From assembly GCA_911728435.2 (NCBI GenBank), contig OU452199.1, forward strand, positions 7,450,860 to 7,514,859: 64,000 bases of DNA, read 5' to 3'. Below the pieces are notes generated by a model, which saw nothing but the letters and a program-made list of their open reading frames with translations, did not search any database and was not told the DNA's origin. Below, piece after piece: positions 45,380 through 57,632 of the stretch. How positions within the stretch are numbered: the stretch's first letter is position 1; every line of letters starts with the position of its first letter. This DNA is from Apoderus coryli (Eukaryota; Arthropoda; Insecta; Coleoptera; Attelabidae). The position numbers were made by a program, and so were the translations under genes.

Positions 45380-45570
45380 TATTCCTAGTAAACGCTTGCC
45401 TCATGGATCCTCGTGAAAATAACGCCCTAAGATGTCTTTACTAGACATTGCTACCCATACTTCAAGGCTATGAGATGTTGACATCGTTTTCGAATTGATA
45501 GAGAAGGATTTTAACAAACTGACGTTCTGGCATTGCACTGGCTCCTTCGTAATCCTGCCCACCACATAAT
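45380..45570 (-). pseudogene. hAT-type transposase scrap (ZMYM1-like)
   Basis: The minus strand reads TLCGGQDYEGASAMPERQF, resembling the hAT block GQGYDGASNMSG, and ends at an early stop. Single-motif evidence. Confidence 0.45.
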
Positions 45571-47055
45571 GTCAAATCTACAATTATTAGTATTTTTGTT
45601 AACGTTTTAAAATGTTTCGGCTAATGTAATAGATACATAAAAATAACATTAAAAAGCTTTTCTGTCCCGTAGTGGTCCAATTCCTACTCAAGATCTTATT
45701 TGCCTATAAGAATTTTAACATTTATTGTGCCCCCGGTATATTTTATATGGACAGCTAATTAAATTAAAAATTCCTATTAAAAGTTTGAGGGACTGTGATG
45801 TGTCAGATTTTATAAAAAAAACTATCACTGATTGCACTTTTTGTTATGTTAAGTTTCTTTAAAAATTAAAATCTATTTCCGCAAACTGGGTTTGCATACA
45901 AAAAAGTCAATATAAGTCAGCGCAATTTTCTTAAACTAATTAAAAATTGTGCTACAAGCTTTAAAAAGGGTACATAGTGTAATAATAAAATATCAAAAAA
46001 TCGTAAATAAATAAACTTTAGTGAATATAAACATTTCTAGACTCTGCTAAAACAAACACAAAAACGTTATTCAAAAGAAAAAAGAACCTAAATGTTAATC
46101 AGTGAAAGAAAAAGTGTGTCTAAATAAATTAAAATAAAAGACAAATTTGTTGTTTGATCAGATATTTTATAAAATAACAACATTTACATTAAACGTGTGA
46201 TTTAAGACAAATTATATTAAATTATGAGGCTGACTAAAATGAGTTAATTTTGTCGCACTTTTATATAAAATACTGAAATTGATTTTGTGTGGTATAATCT
46301 GCGGCTGCTGTGTTAGCTTATGTAAATTGTGTTTAAAGCTATTAGTTAACTCCCATAGGCTGATTTTCGGTGCAACTCAGGTTTGTCCTGAAGAACTTCT
46401 TACAGATTTGACGGGTTGTGGTGAAATTTTGTGCAAATATGGCCGTCAATATTTTAAATCATTGCTTTTGATGTTGGATGTTGTAAATTTAAACTTTTCC
46501 TCTAAAATTACTCAAAGAAGAAATAGATTCTTTGAGTCAAAAATAAAGAAACCTGTAGCTCACGAGCGAAGACATAATTTGAAATTAAAAATGTGCGCTA
46601 TTGATTTTTTCTAATTCTAAAACATTTTTTGAAATGTTATTTTAACAAAAATTACATTTTAGTATTTTGTCGCCCATGTAGGAGTTTAAAAAATCATTTC
46701 TACCACAAATTTCGAAATTTTGTGTGAAGATCTCAAGACGTTTCTCGATGTACCTACAGTTATATCAAATTTTTACATAAAAAACTCAGCCACTCTTTAA
46801 AATCGAGGCGTATGTAGCAGTGTTTCGGGAACACGAGCACTGGCCCCGAGAGGCCCGGCGCTCGCTAATGTCCTAATAAGTATTTAAAAAACGGGGGCCT
46901 GACTGAGACTTTTGGAACACACGCCCGGGACTGGGCTAATATGCCACTGTATATTTTTCAAAAACTTCCGTTCCATAATATTACAATACAGCATAATATA
47001 TGATTATCTGGCACCTCGTAGAGTTAAAAATTAATATGCGAAAAAAATTACTAAA
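45571..47055. other. Intergenic sequence without a recognised gene
   Basis: An open frame at 46279-46614 (+) begins at TTG and has no recognisable domain, so I do not call it a gene. The segment near 46840-46930 is GC-rich and repeat-like. Confidence 0.4.
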
Positions 47056-47405
47056 TAAAGGGTTTTCAAATATGAGGTGTTATTTTGATAATCAAAGGAA
47101 AATGTCATTTTTTGAGATAAATTATCGGATGTTTATTTCATTATAAATAGGAAGGTTGATAATAAAAAATAACATCAGCCAAATGACCACCATAACCACG
47201 CTTACAGGACCATATCCTTCTCATGAAATTTTCCATAACCGAATCGCAAAGTGGCTGCCCTATGTCCTCGATATCCTCACGAAGTCCATTTTTATTAATG
47301 GCGTAGTTTCTACTTGTCAAATGTCAAAAAATGACAGCTCTAAAAGTGACATATACCGAAATAGCGGGTTATTCAAAATAACACCTCTTATTGGAAAACA
47401 CTTTA
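47056..47405. repeat. MITE, 350 bp, 33-bp imperfect terminal inverted repeats
   Basis: The left end TAAAGGGTTTTCAAATATG and the AGGTGTTATTTTGA that follows pair with TCAAAATAACACCT...GGAAAACACTTTA on the right. The interior is non-coding. Confidence 0.7.
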
Positions 47406-47828
47406 TTATCCACAGAAAAATTTAAAATTAAGTACACCTTTGGTTGGTCACTTCAAATGAATGCAACGAAATCCAACAGGAGTCTCCAACACATTTAAAG
47501 GATAAGGACAATTGATTAGTGACGTGAATTAGACGCTGTCGTGTAATTGTTTTACTCTGGTGTAAGAGAAGTTTAATTTGAATTAATTTTTGTTTTTGAA
47601 TATACGTTATGCATCACAGGCGTTTAAGTGAACATTTTAGACATTCATGAGCAGCAAGCGATAGCTTGGAAGTTCGTTAGTCTCTTTGTTTTAATGCTGT
47701 AATAATCATGACATTTGGATTTATAAGAGAAAATATAGAAATTTAAAAAAATCAAATTACCTACTTAGAACCGAGTGCACAAATCAAAACATTCTATAAG
47801 AAAATTGGTAAACAAGTAACAAACAGTT

Positions 47829-47990
47829 ATAATAATAATAATAACGTTTATTTTGCCAAAATACAACAATTATAACAATATTACAGAAAAGCCCTCAAAA
47901 CGGTTAACAACAAAATTCACTACAATAACAATGCTAAAGTAATCAGCAAAATAAACATCTCTAACTCGCAAAATCTTTATAAAGATTGTC
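47829..47990 (-). repeat. Likely LINE 3'-end remnant with ATT microsatellite
   Basis: On the minus strand AAAATAAACG is followed by an ATT-repeat end, the layout seen at the 3' end of the LINE at 20521. A similar AAT run lies at 48963-48982. Confidence 0.35.
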
Positions 47991-49055
47991 CGTGTTGTTA
48001 TTCTTATATACGACTTTAAACCTTAAAACTATTACGACTGTCGGAGAAATAACCCACAAACCGAAACAGAACGATTCAAGTGAAAAATCATTCGAATGAT
48101 CATCCGATTTTTATATTAATTCTACTGCTGAAATTATCAAACTTTTCATGATTTGTTTAATATGATTTAAAAGTGATTTACTGTGAGTTAATAGCTTGTT
48201 TAGAAATTGACTACCGACAAAATCAAATTCAGCATGCCTAATACGACGTACTTACGCTAATAAGATTAAGTGAAATAAACTGTAAAATTAAGCTAATTTA
48301 TTTTAAAATAATAGCACGAGTTGCAGAGCGATTTGAGATATAAGACGGAGTTAGCTCTCTATCATGTTTAGTATAGAATGATTTGTACTGAAAAGGATTT
48401 GTGTCTAGAAAAAGTGTAGATAGATAGATGATAACGTAATATTAATAAAAATGGAGCTTTTCTATCCTCATTTCTATTTTGTACGACCACAATAATATCA
48501 TTCATATTGCACCAAATCCCTACCTACCCTATATGTACGGAAGTAATCCAACTTAAATTTGTAAAACGTTATTTTCAAAGTACCTATTCGTATATTTTTA
48601 AGATGTCTTGTATCAACTCCATTGGAGAAAAGTTGACGATATATATACCTAAGTAGGCTGTTCAAAAGTGTGTAGAAAGATATAGATATACTATATACAA
48701 GGTAAGTGAATGTTAATTCTGATCCTGAGCTGTTTTACGTGTGTTTTATTATGAATTGTATTACCTAGTTTTTAGATAGATAGTTTTGAATGATTTACTA
48801 CATTTAAATTTCATTCAGAAAAATATTTGTATTGATACACCCTAAGTATATAATTAATACCGACCGTTCGTATAATCTTTCTGCACACAATGATTGAATA
48901 GTCTAAACCTTTCTTAAACTATGTTTACTGTGCCTCATTTAATTTGTTTAAAATCATGCATTAATAATAATAATAATAATAAATGTCTTCATTAACAATA
49001 ACTTCAGCTAAAGGAAAAAAAATACATTCATCAAATTCAAGACAATTTGTTATTG
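47991..49055. other. Intergenic sequence without a recognised gene
   Basis: AT-rich. A second AAT microsatellite (48963-48982) may mark another LINE 3' end. Confidence 0.4.
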
Positions 49056-49058
49056 TTA

Positions 49059-49831
49059 AGGTCTCTGCCCACTATACCGTGCCGTACTATTACCGTGCTA
49101 TAAACGTATCAGGCAGAAAAAAGCACTGCGAACTCTGCTAACGCCCACTAGACGGATCAACACCGTTCTGTGCCCGTTCTAACGCGGTTGATGACCGGAT
49201 CCTACACGGTCCATAAGTTCAGGTTGTGCGGTTGTAGCAACAACTATTTTTGTTATTACTTCGTCGGGAAGGCTAGCTTCTACTTAGAACTTTTGTTTAT
49301 AACAGGCTTTGGCAAAACATACTTATATTTATTTTATAAATACACGATGGCTATTAGCAAATTGTCTGTAAGGGAATTAGCAATGATTGCCATAATTTTA
49401 GACGAGGAGGAAGAGGGAAGCCGAAAAAATGATGTCAGACGTTACTGGATTCATGATTCTTTAAGAAAGCGAAAAACTGAGGGAGAATTTTGGACGTTAT
49501 ATACCTATAGTGGATGACGAAGAAAAATTTCACTTTCGCGTTCAGAAATTAAAGAACTAAAACAATACGTCAACTCGTTTCAAACGGTGAGTACGTGCGA
49601 CTACAACGCGAATGTACACCGGTTTGGTAACGTCGCGTGTCATGCACGGAACATGCAAAATATTCTCGTCGAGAATTTGTTGTCGGTCCGGTCATAGAAC
49701 GCTACGATGTCGGTAGGTGACGGAACGGTCTAGTGGACGTTGTCTCATTATTACCTATATAAAGAATATTTTTTTGCATGTGCCGAAACGGTTACGGTCA
49801 TACTACGGCCCGGTGTAGTGAGCAGAGACCT
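49059..49831 (+). mobile_element. PIF/Harbinger element remnant with TTA target duplication
   Basis: The ends AGGTCTCTGCCCACTATACC and its inverted partner (right end GGTGTAGTGAGCAGAGACCT) run about 30 bp. TTA flanks both sides (49056-49058 and 49832-49834), the 3-bp site typical of Harbinger. Inside, 49347-49545 reads MAISKLSVRELAM, RRYWIHDSLRKRKTEGEFW and, after a one-base shift near 49500, PIVDDEEKFHFRVQKL. This is a Harbinger transposase N-terminus. The rest of the transposase is deleted. Confidence 0.75.
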
Positions 49832-50454
49832 TTAAAAGGCGCATATTCAGCACAGCTGATATTATTAATGACCCTAGATTAAAACTAAATAATACATTTA
49901 CGCAAAATCCACAGTATTATGCAGTTACCAAAATGGATGTACATATTTACAAGATCAATATTTCTGCTAAACAATAAAAAATAAACAAAGAAGAAGGATG
50001 ACGGAAAGTGGATAGAGGAGGTTAAAACATATTTATCTACGCTAGACACTGCTCACTGAATACATATTACATCTGTACCTTATCCTAATTAAATGTTGGT
50101 TAAACTTTCAAATGTCTTTATTATCCTTTTATTAAATGAATAATATATTAATAACTTTTACTTCCGAATGACGATCAGTAGGTAGGTACGTTCGTTAGTC
50201 TGTTATCAATTTTGCTATTTTTAACAAAATATGGAATATCTATATATACCCCAAATAAATTCTGGCTACGCCACTGTACACACTAGTCCTTTACAATAAG
50301 TGTTTTTGAAAAAAAAAAAACATTTATTTCATATGAATAGTTTAATTCGTCAGCTTTTCTTCGTCAAGAATGCATATAAAATGTATAAGCAACTTTTGAC
50401 TCAACTAAAAGTTGGACCAGAATTGAGAAAAGCTAAATGAAAATATGATACATA

Positions 50455-51176
50455 CGAGGGTTGCCTTTTATATTTCGGGATTAGAGAACAAAAACAAATA
50501 TTAATCATCGAAAATCACTTTATTGTTTGTCAAAATATTCCCCATTCATCACCTGTCACGATGTCATAGACGTATTTAGAAGCACCGCGATCGTATTTTT
50601 TGAGCATTTCTTTCGACCAATCGACACGAGCCTTTTTTTGAGCGATTGACAAATTGTGTGGGATCCAACGCGAACAAATTTTGTTGACAGTTAAATGTTT
50701 GAATGTATGCTTGTCCCACTAATGCCTAAGGTTGTCTCAATCTCTTGATAGGTCACATCAGTTCGCGCACAGCATCAATGGTTTTCGGAACAACAACTGA
50801 TTTTGGACGACCTTCACGAAATTCGTCTTGGAGTGAACGACGACCACGATTGAATTCACCATACCATCGATAAACACTGGTCCTTGATGGAGCTTCATCG
50901 CCAAAAATTGAATTAAGTTCACCCATGCACTGTTGCTGAGTTAATCCACGTCGAAAGTTGTAAAAAATAATCGGACGAAAATGTTCACGATTTAATTCCA
51001 TTTTTGGGCCGAGATGAATCTTTTCAGTTACTGTAAACAACACAAATAGCGCTTGTATGTCAAATCGTTCTGAAAAACGTATAACCTCAAAAATGTCCAA
51101 CTTTACGATAGAGCTGTCGGTTGCCAGATTGCAACACCAGGATTGGTAAATCCCGAAATATAAAAAGCAACCCTCG
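50455..51176 (-). mobile_element. Mariner deletion derivative, 722 bp, with TA target sites and intact ends
   Basis: The inverted ends CGAGGGTTGCCTTTTATATT (left) and AATATAAAAAGCAACCCTCG (right; one mismatch per end pair) are bordered by TA at 50453-50454 and 51177-51178. The minus strand encodes the transposase N-terminus (RPIIFYNFRRGLTQQQCM, SRTSVYRWYGEF, EGRPKSVVVPKTID), then broken linker sequence. It reaches VYDIVTGDE, where the frame jumps to the terminal WGIF and stop. The second and third catalytic acidic residues are lost, so it is non-autonomous. Confidence 0.85.
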
Positions 51177-51178
51177 TA

Positions 51179-52029
51179 TTCAAAGAATTATGCAAGTACG
51201 TAAGTAAATCTATAATAATTATTTTAAGCCTGTGTATATAGAATTATTTAACTAAGCAATAATATATAACATTGATTTTCTGTCCTCAATTCTATCATTA
51301 AAACTTTGAACGAAAATTGCTTATATATTTGGGGTAGCAATTAATTGTCTAAATTATAATAATTAGCTATTAAAGAGTAAGTTAGTAGGTAACATGATAT
51401 TTGGTCCAGTGTAAAATTCACAAAATTTGTTATAATACGTATTTATAATAGAACAAATATAATGTATATGAAAGATCCTAATTTGTACAGGTAGTTTAAA
51501 TGGTGTGTTAAAAATAAATCGCTTTTGACTTATTTGCCTATCTGTAGTTTTTTTCACAAATAGAATTTTGCAGTAACTAACACGTAATAATAGACCGACT
51601 GGCGGCTAAAATACCAACAACCAGATTCCTTTAATTTGCCACCAAAACTCCAGCACGTAGTGCTCCCTCTAAAACTTAAACCAACCCAAGGCTTCATACT
51701 CAATATATCTGGAGTCGACTTCTGCTGCATCCCACACAATGTAGTCAAAATTTAGCCTCTAGTCTGGCCAACCAATCAAATATTTGTATTAAGTTCTCAC
51801 TCTTGATCATTCCAAATCATGACTTAAAAAATTAAAATTCATTTGGCTACTCCAAAACTCTATAATTCTCCTCCTTACTCTTGGGTGGAGGCTGCTGTGC
51901 TAGCTTGCTTAATTTCATACTATGACAGCAAAACGTTCAGTTCTCAAAAGAGTTTATTATTTTTTTTGTCAGCGTGAGACGTGTATATGATGCCGCATTG
52001 AGAATCGCGGGTTGCGAGGAGCTTTGCTC
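51179..52029. other. Intergenic sequence without a recognised feature
   Basis: No domain-bearing frame or repeat structure identified. Confidence 0.5.
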
Positions 52030-53035
52030 TCATCATCATCAGCATTCACTCACTATCGAGTATGAATTACTCCAACTCAGGGATATCCGTTGTGTACCCT
52101 AAGAGGGCTAAACAGACCGATCCTCGAATTTTTTCACAAAACTGACACACCAATCACCACCGGCTGTTGTAGATGCGCTGCCCCATCGATGCGTTCTCTC
52201 TCCTTTCGATGCTGTCTCTTCGCATCCTCATGTCGTCGACGATGCCTGATGGCTCTCGTAAATGGTACGCCTCCATCTCGGTCGGTCGTTCGCGATCTGC
52301 TCCCAGTCGCTCTTCATATCTAAACCACACTTCTTCATGTTGGTCTTAAGAACATCCTAATACCTCTTTTGCTGCCCTCCCTGATTTCATTAACCGAACT
52401 TAAGCTGTCAATAAAGGACTCTCTTTGGAAGATGTTCCGTTGGCATGCGGATTACGCGGCCAGTCCATCGCAGCTGGTGCCTCACAATCCTCGCCTTTCC
52501 TGCAGAACGCTGTTTAGTCGTCGGTCCTGCCATTTATTTCCAAGAATTCCTCTAAGACAACTTTGATGGTACTTTTCTAGGGTTTTTAAATGCCTCCGAT
52601 AAGTGGTCCAAGACTCACAGTCATACGTGAGGGTAGGAACTACAATTGTATTATACACTCGCAACTTGGTTCGAACGTCGATGTTATGATTATCGAAGAG
52701 TCTCGTCCGCATACGGCCGAAAGATGCGCTTGCACAGCTCATACCATGCTGAATCTCATCATCGATACTTGCGTTCGTTGCGAGAATACTGCCTAAAGTA
52801 TCTCTCCGTTAACTCGAATCTGTGGTGGTACCATGATAGTGTTTAGAGCAGGCTAATAGAGAATCTGTGTTTCCTTTATATTCAGTCCAAGCGCGATACT
52901 CGTATATGCGCTATTAAATGCATTTAAGTAGTATATATTGAAAATCATCTTCTGTATTAGCTAGGACAACATTGTCATCATCCCAGCTTGCAGTTTACGA
53001 AGAGTCCGCCGCCATCAAATGTGTAGACAAAAACG
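52030..53035 (-). pseudogene. RTE-like LINE C-terminal half, broken
   Basis: The minus strand reads GLFN..RLQAG near 53000 and ASFGRMRTRLF, VRTKLRVYNTIVVPTLTYDC, ESWTTYRRHL, LRGILGNKWQDR at 52482-52742. GGQQKRY and a 3' end with GATGATGATGAG near 52030 follow. It is the same family as 10905-11100 and 13250-13880. Several stops and a deletion of the YADD region make it dead. Confidence 0.75.
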
Positions 53036-54245
53036 GAAAAAGGCCGTTGTGTGTTCTATACCTAAAGTGACTGATCCTAAGGACTATAGCGATCTGCGTC
53101 CCATAAGCGTTCTTCATGCACTAAAAAAAGATGGAGAAGCTCATGGAGATGCATAGACGTGCATCATTTGTTGCCTTCCACACAGTCTGGCTTCCGTTCT
53201 GGTTACAGTTCTTCTACTGCACTGTTGCACGTTGTCCATGACATTGTCAGGGCTGCTGATGATGACAGAAATTCTGCGCTCATACTCCTGGACTTCAGTA
53301 ACGCCTTTAATACCATTGACCATAACATTCTGCTGGAAATACTGGAGTCTTGTGGGGCTACTGCTGGATCGTTGTCATTGATGTCATCATATCTTCGGCG
53401 CAGGTCTCGGTGTGTCAGACTGGCTAAGAGTATGTCCGGTGTACCACAGGGGTCAATATTGGGCCCGCTGCTATTTACGTTATACACTAATCAGTTACAC
53501 ATGTTGGCGGCCTTTTAAAACACTTATATGTACGCTGATGACACTCAGTTTCTCTATTCATTTAGGACTGAGCACTGTATACAGGTTAGGCGAGATATTA
53601 GTGCACATTTGAATCTTCTTTCTGACGTATCTGCTACCCATGCGTTATTGTTGAACTCTCAGAAGTCATCGGTTGTTGTATTTGGGCGGAAAAATGATAT
53701 CCTATCTGAGCCAGCTGCTGTACACGCACAATCTACGCGGTCGCTATGTTTCAGTCTATAGATTGAAATGAGAAAGCTAATTTACTAGCTTTGACGGTTT
53801 TGAGTGCATTAACGATAGTACATCGCTGTTCGATGTATGCTGTGACAGCTTATCGGATCTAGCTGCGAAAAAGGTTTAATATTAGCCTGAATCGGTGGAC
53901 ACTATGGAGCCGAAACAGATCTGTTAATTCAATTCGTGAAACCCAGGGGCGCTTGGATGAAATCACCTTTGTATGTACGATAGATACGATAGACTAAAAA
54001 TTTTCAATAAGCCTTCTTTCTGGTCAGTTGCCTTAGGAATCACCTGGCCACCATATGGGAAGTGAAACGAATATCTGACATGTAGACTAAGTTAAGGATG
54101 AGTATGAATCCTTATTAGGTAACTTAAAATTTAGAAACGTCTTTCACTCATTTGACGAGTCTATACCGCGAGAAGTTCCTATAGATCTCTAAAGATCCGG
54201 CCTTATTGACATGACTACATACTACTACCAATCCAGTCTTGTGTT
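53036..54245 (+). pseudogene. Jockey/L2-like LINE reverse transcriptase fragment
   Basis: Shifted frames read SIPKVTDPKDYSDLRPISVL, then QSGFRSGYSSSTALLHV, LILLDFSNAFNTIDHNILL, SGVPQGSILGPLLFTLYTN and YADDTQFLYSF. A decayed thumb region runs to about 54245. At least three frameshifts are present. It begins directly where the oppositely oriented RTE fragment ends. Confidence 0.75.
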
Positions 54246-54371
54246 ATACCTAATACAAAATTCCGTGATATGGTTTTAACACGGACATTTTAGATATTTT
54301 CCAAAAAAAATGGTTCCATTCAAAACATGATAAAACTCTGTATCGGTCTTCTCTCTCATAAAGCACTAGTA

Positions 54372-54618
54372 ATTGAAGAGCTTGGCGGCAAAAGGTAACA
54401 AGCCACATGTCGCAATTTTAAATACTGATGTGGCAAAATATTCAATATAAAATTTTAATCGTAAAAGGAAATTTACAAACTACTACAAAACACCTATTAT
54501 ATAATTACGAAAGATTAAACACAGATCACTTTCTTTCATTGAGAACAACAGTCATAGATAGTTTTCTCATTTTTATGAGAAGTGTGGCTTGTTACCTTTT
54601 TCCGCCAAGCGCTTCAAT
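54372..54618. repeat. MITE with TA target sites, just upstream of the PPP1R42-like gene
   Basis: The left end ATTGAAGAGCTTGGCGG and right end CCGCCAAGCGCTTCAAT are inverted and extend through GGTAACAAGCCACA/TGTGGCTTGTTACC. TA lies at 54370-54371 and 54619-54620. It ends 187 bp before the ATG at 54806. Confidence 0.75.
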
Positions 54619-54805
54619 TATACGTGTGTATACGTATTGATTGCTTTCCTTAGCAACAGACACAAAACATAACTCATTCAAATTGAACTAACTTATAGTA
54701 TGCCCACAGAGCGATATAAGATATACCTAACCATTTGCATTTGACACTTATTACTTCAAATAAATTATTCAGAACGAAAAATTAATTTTATACCAATTTC
54801 AAATA

Positions 54806-56859
54806 ATGAAAATTCATGGAGAAGAACCAAACCTAGCAAAAAAAGGAAAAACTATTTCAACAACAAAGAAAATCTTAGGACAAAAATGGACTCACTTACA
54901 TTTGGAAGAAAAACAAATAGCCAATGTGGTAAGAGATTTGTTATCTTAGTATATAGGTACCTATATACCGACCTTCCAATTAAAAAATAACATTATTTCA
55001 GCCAAAATTAGAAGACTGTAATGATCTAGAAGTCGTATACCTACATAAGAACAAACTCAAGAAGATTGAAAACCTAAAAGCAATGCGAAATTTAACCAGT
55101 TTATATTTGCAACAAAACAACATAGAAAAAATTGAAAATTTATCAACCTTGACCAAATTAAAAAAACTTTACTTAGGTCATAATAGAATTAGTGTCGTTG
55201 AAGGCATGGAGAATTTACAGAATCTTGAAGAATTGCATATTGAAAAACAGGATTTATCACGCGACATGTCTTTGTGTGTCGATCCCAGGACAATTTCTGC
55301 TCTGTCGGTAATTAGCTGGTGCTATAAAAACATTATAGAACCAATGAAAACTCCATGTATCTAATTTTTGCAGGTCACACTTCAAGTATTGAATATATCT
55401 CACAACAAACTAAACACAATCACTCATTTGTCGTCTTTGATAAATTTACGTTCTTTTAATGCTGCACATAACGAGTTAGATGATATTAAAGATATTTGCA
55501 CAACGCTTCGAAATTGGTATTATTTGAGGCACGCCAAATTTACTGGCAATGAAGTAGTTAAACAGCATAGGTATCGAGAGAATATTATTGCAAATACTTA
55601 TCAACTTGGTAAGATAAAATTATTTATGTATAAGTACACATTTTTCACTAAAGTTCCTGTAGTAAAAACCTAAAATCTTATTAAAAGATTAAAGGCGGGT
55701 TTAGCCAACTAATAATGCATTATGCATAATTTTAGTGCATAATGGATAATTTTTAAAACATGACACTTACATGTACCTGTTTATACATCGAATAGTGTAT
55801 AATTCATAATTTTCGTGGATAATGCATAAGGTTGGAAACTTTCAACTTTATGCACTAAATTATGCAAAAAATATCAATACGCATTACATAACCTCAATTT
55901 ACGAAATAAACTAAATAATAATTGAAAATGTGATAATTCACAGATTTTTTAATTTGAAAGCTATCAAAACAAAAATAAGTCCGTTACAAAGTAATAGCAT
56001 TGTCTTTAAAGACAATGGTAATAGGTTAACCTGCTGTCTAGTCAATTGTCACTTTTCGCTTTATGCATAAAAGTTATGAGTTGTATAAACACCTATATTT
56101 TGTTGTGCATTATCAATTATGCACTATGTATTAAGCATTTTTCTTTATCCATTATGCACTATCCATTATTAGTTGGCTAAACCCGCCTTAAATATAATTA
56201 TTGTAGAAATACTGGATGATAAGAGCATAACAGATATTACAAGAAATTTTATAAAACGATTTGAGGAAAGTAAACTGGTCTCTAGCTCGAAACAATCCAT
56301 AAACCTTGCAGATCACATACCAGGCAAGCTTTTTTACTATTAATTATTCATTATAAAATTTCTTATAGGTACATACATTAAGAAATAATAGTTTCTAGGT
56401 AGTTGAATGTATTTTGGAAATGATACATAGGTACCTATTTATTTCTTATAATTACGTGTAGTACTTATTATCTCATAAATATTAATACTTATGATTTTTA
56501 GGTTTACCCAAAAACTATCCAACTGCCCTGCAAAAAGCAGTATCTGTTTCAATGATAAAAGATTCAAACAAGTTAGTAGAAGATTTATCAACATTTGATG
56601 AAAGTAATGCTGCCTATATCGCATGGCAAAAATGTAAGACTTACTTACCTAAATTTGGAATCACTTAAAAACCTACCGTTGACGCTCATACATAGCTTTC
56701 CTTTAATTATTACACATACTAAGTAACTTACACAAATTTGTTTTAGTACCAAAAAGAAGACCATTTGTAAAGTCCAGTCAACAAATTCGAACAGCCAAAT
56801 TTCAAGTGCAACAGAAAAAAGTTGTAATTAATACGTTTCCACAAATAAACAATTTTTAA
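54806..56859 (+). CDS. PPP1R42: Protein phosphatase 1 regulatory subunit 42-like leucine-rich-repeat protein, 341 aa, six exons
   Basis: Coding exons are 54806-54928, 55002-55307, 55374-55608, 56207-56323, 56502-56633 and 56747-56859; phases match and TAA closes at 56857-56859. LRR units run from about residue 33 to 190, with motifs such as LEVVYLHKNKLKKI, LTSLYLQQNNIEKI, LKKLYLGHNRISVV, LEELHIEKQ and LQVLNISHNKLNTI. A DPRT segment sits in mid-repeat as in vertebrate PPP1R42/LRRC67. After YRENII and EILDDKSI a less conserved tail contains LPKNYP and KRRPFVKSS. The length fits the family (about 310-360). Known family role: binds PP1 and tubulin at centrosomes and in testis; function here is by homology. 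Intron 4 starts with GC instead of GT. Intron 3 is enlarged by a MITE. The first ATG of the frame was used. A candidate AATAAA is at 57213-57218. Confidence 0.85.
55693..56188. mobile_element. Harbinger-type MITE in intron 3 of the PPP1R42-like gene
   Basis: The inverted ends AGGCGGGTTTAGCCAACTAA (left) and TTAGTTGGCTAAACCCGCCT (right) are perfect over 25 bp and are flanked by TAA at 55690-55692 and 56189-56191. The interior is built of CATTATGCATAAT-like subrepeats. Removing it and one TAA would leave an intron of about 99 bp, like its neighbours. Confidence 0.85.
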
Positions 56860-57597
56860 CAAATACCTATATCTTCTTGAAATAATATATTAGACAAGAG
56901 TGACCAGATTTAATGGACAAGATGAGACTTCATAGATGTTAATTTACCTATTTAATAATTCAACAATCAACAACCTTTGTCTTCTTCACCAAGCGACTCT
57001 AGTCATTTCTACTAAGTACAAGATTGTACCATGAGTAGTACCGTTGACTATTGTTTTTAAAGACAGTAGTAGTACCTATAATGTCTAAAAGGGTTAGCTG
57101 CTCAGATGATTTCATGCCACTGACATGGGATTGAACTGAATCATCGCCCAATTGCATATGAATCGGATTTGTTTGTTAAATATTGATTGTATTTTTCTTT
57201 CTTTTTATATGCAATAAAAGAACTTTATTATTATTATTATTAAAATTGAATTTAAAACCTACATGTTAAATAGTATATGATTCTAGTTACTGGTAACCTT
57301 CGATTCTAATTAGCTTCGAAATAAAAATAATCACCACGAACGCAAAATATATTCGCATAGCTGGATGCCGGAATATTTTAATTCTACGTGTTCTGTTGTC
57401 GTCGTGCAACAGTTGTTAATAAAAGTTTGAAGAAATTTGCGTTATATTTTTGATTTTTATGTTGACGTGTTCAATCTTTAATCACTATCCAGTTCAGTCA
57501 AATATTATCCCTATTATGAAATTATGAAGATACTGTCCCGCAATTTAGTGCAGAAGAATATCGTGACCATTTAAATAATGACTCTCCCGTGTTGACG
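56860..57597. other. 3' flank of the PPP1R42-like gene
   Basis: A GCAATAAAAG signal at 57211 is followed by an ATT microsatellite (57223-57240). This could be the gene's polyadenylation site or a LINE tail. Nothing else is supported. Confidence 0.4.
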
Positions 57598-57605
57598 AAT
57601 GTGTC

Positions 57606-57632
57606 TACAGTGGCTATAATATAGTCACTGTA
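57606..57632. mobile_element. 27-bp minimal relic of the P-like element: two terminal repeats joined
   Basis: TACAGTGGCTATA is followed directly by ATATAGTCACTGTA, i.e. the two ends of the 41761-44600 family back to back. It is flanked by a perfect 8-bp direct repeat AATGTGTC at 57598-57605 and 57633-57640. Confidence 0.75.

Noticed and set aside
46279..46614. 111-codon open frame (+)
   Set aside because: Begins at TTG, has no recognisable domain, splice context or promoter, and lies in repeat-rich intergenic DNA.
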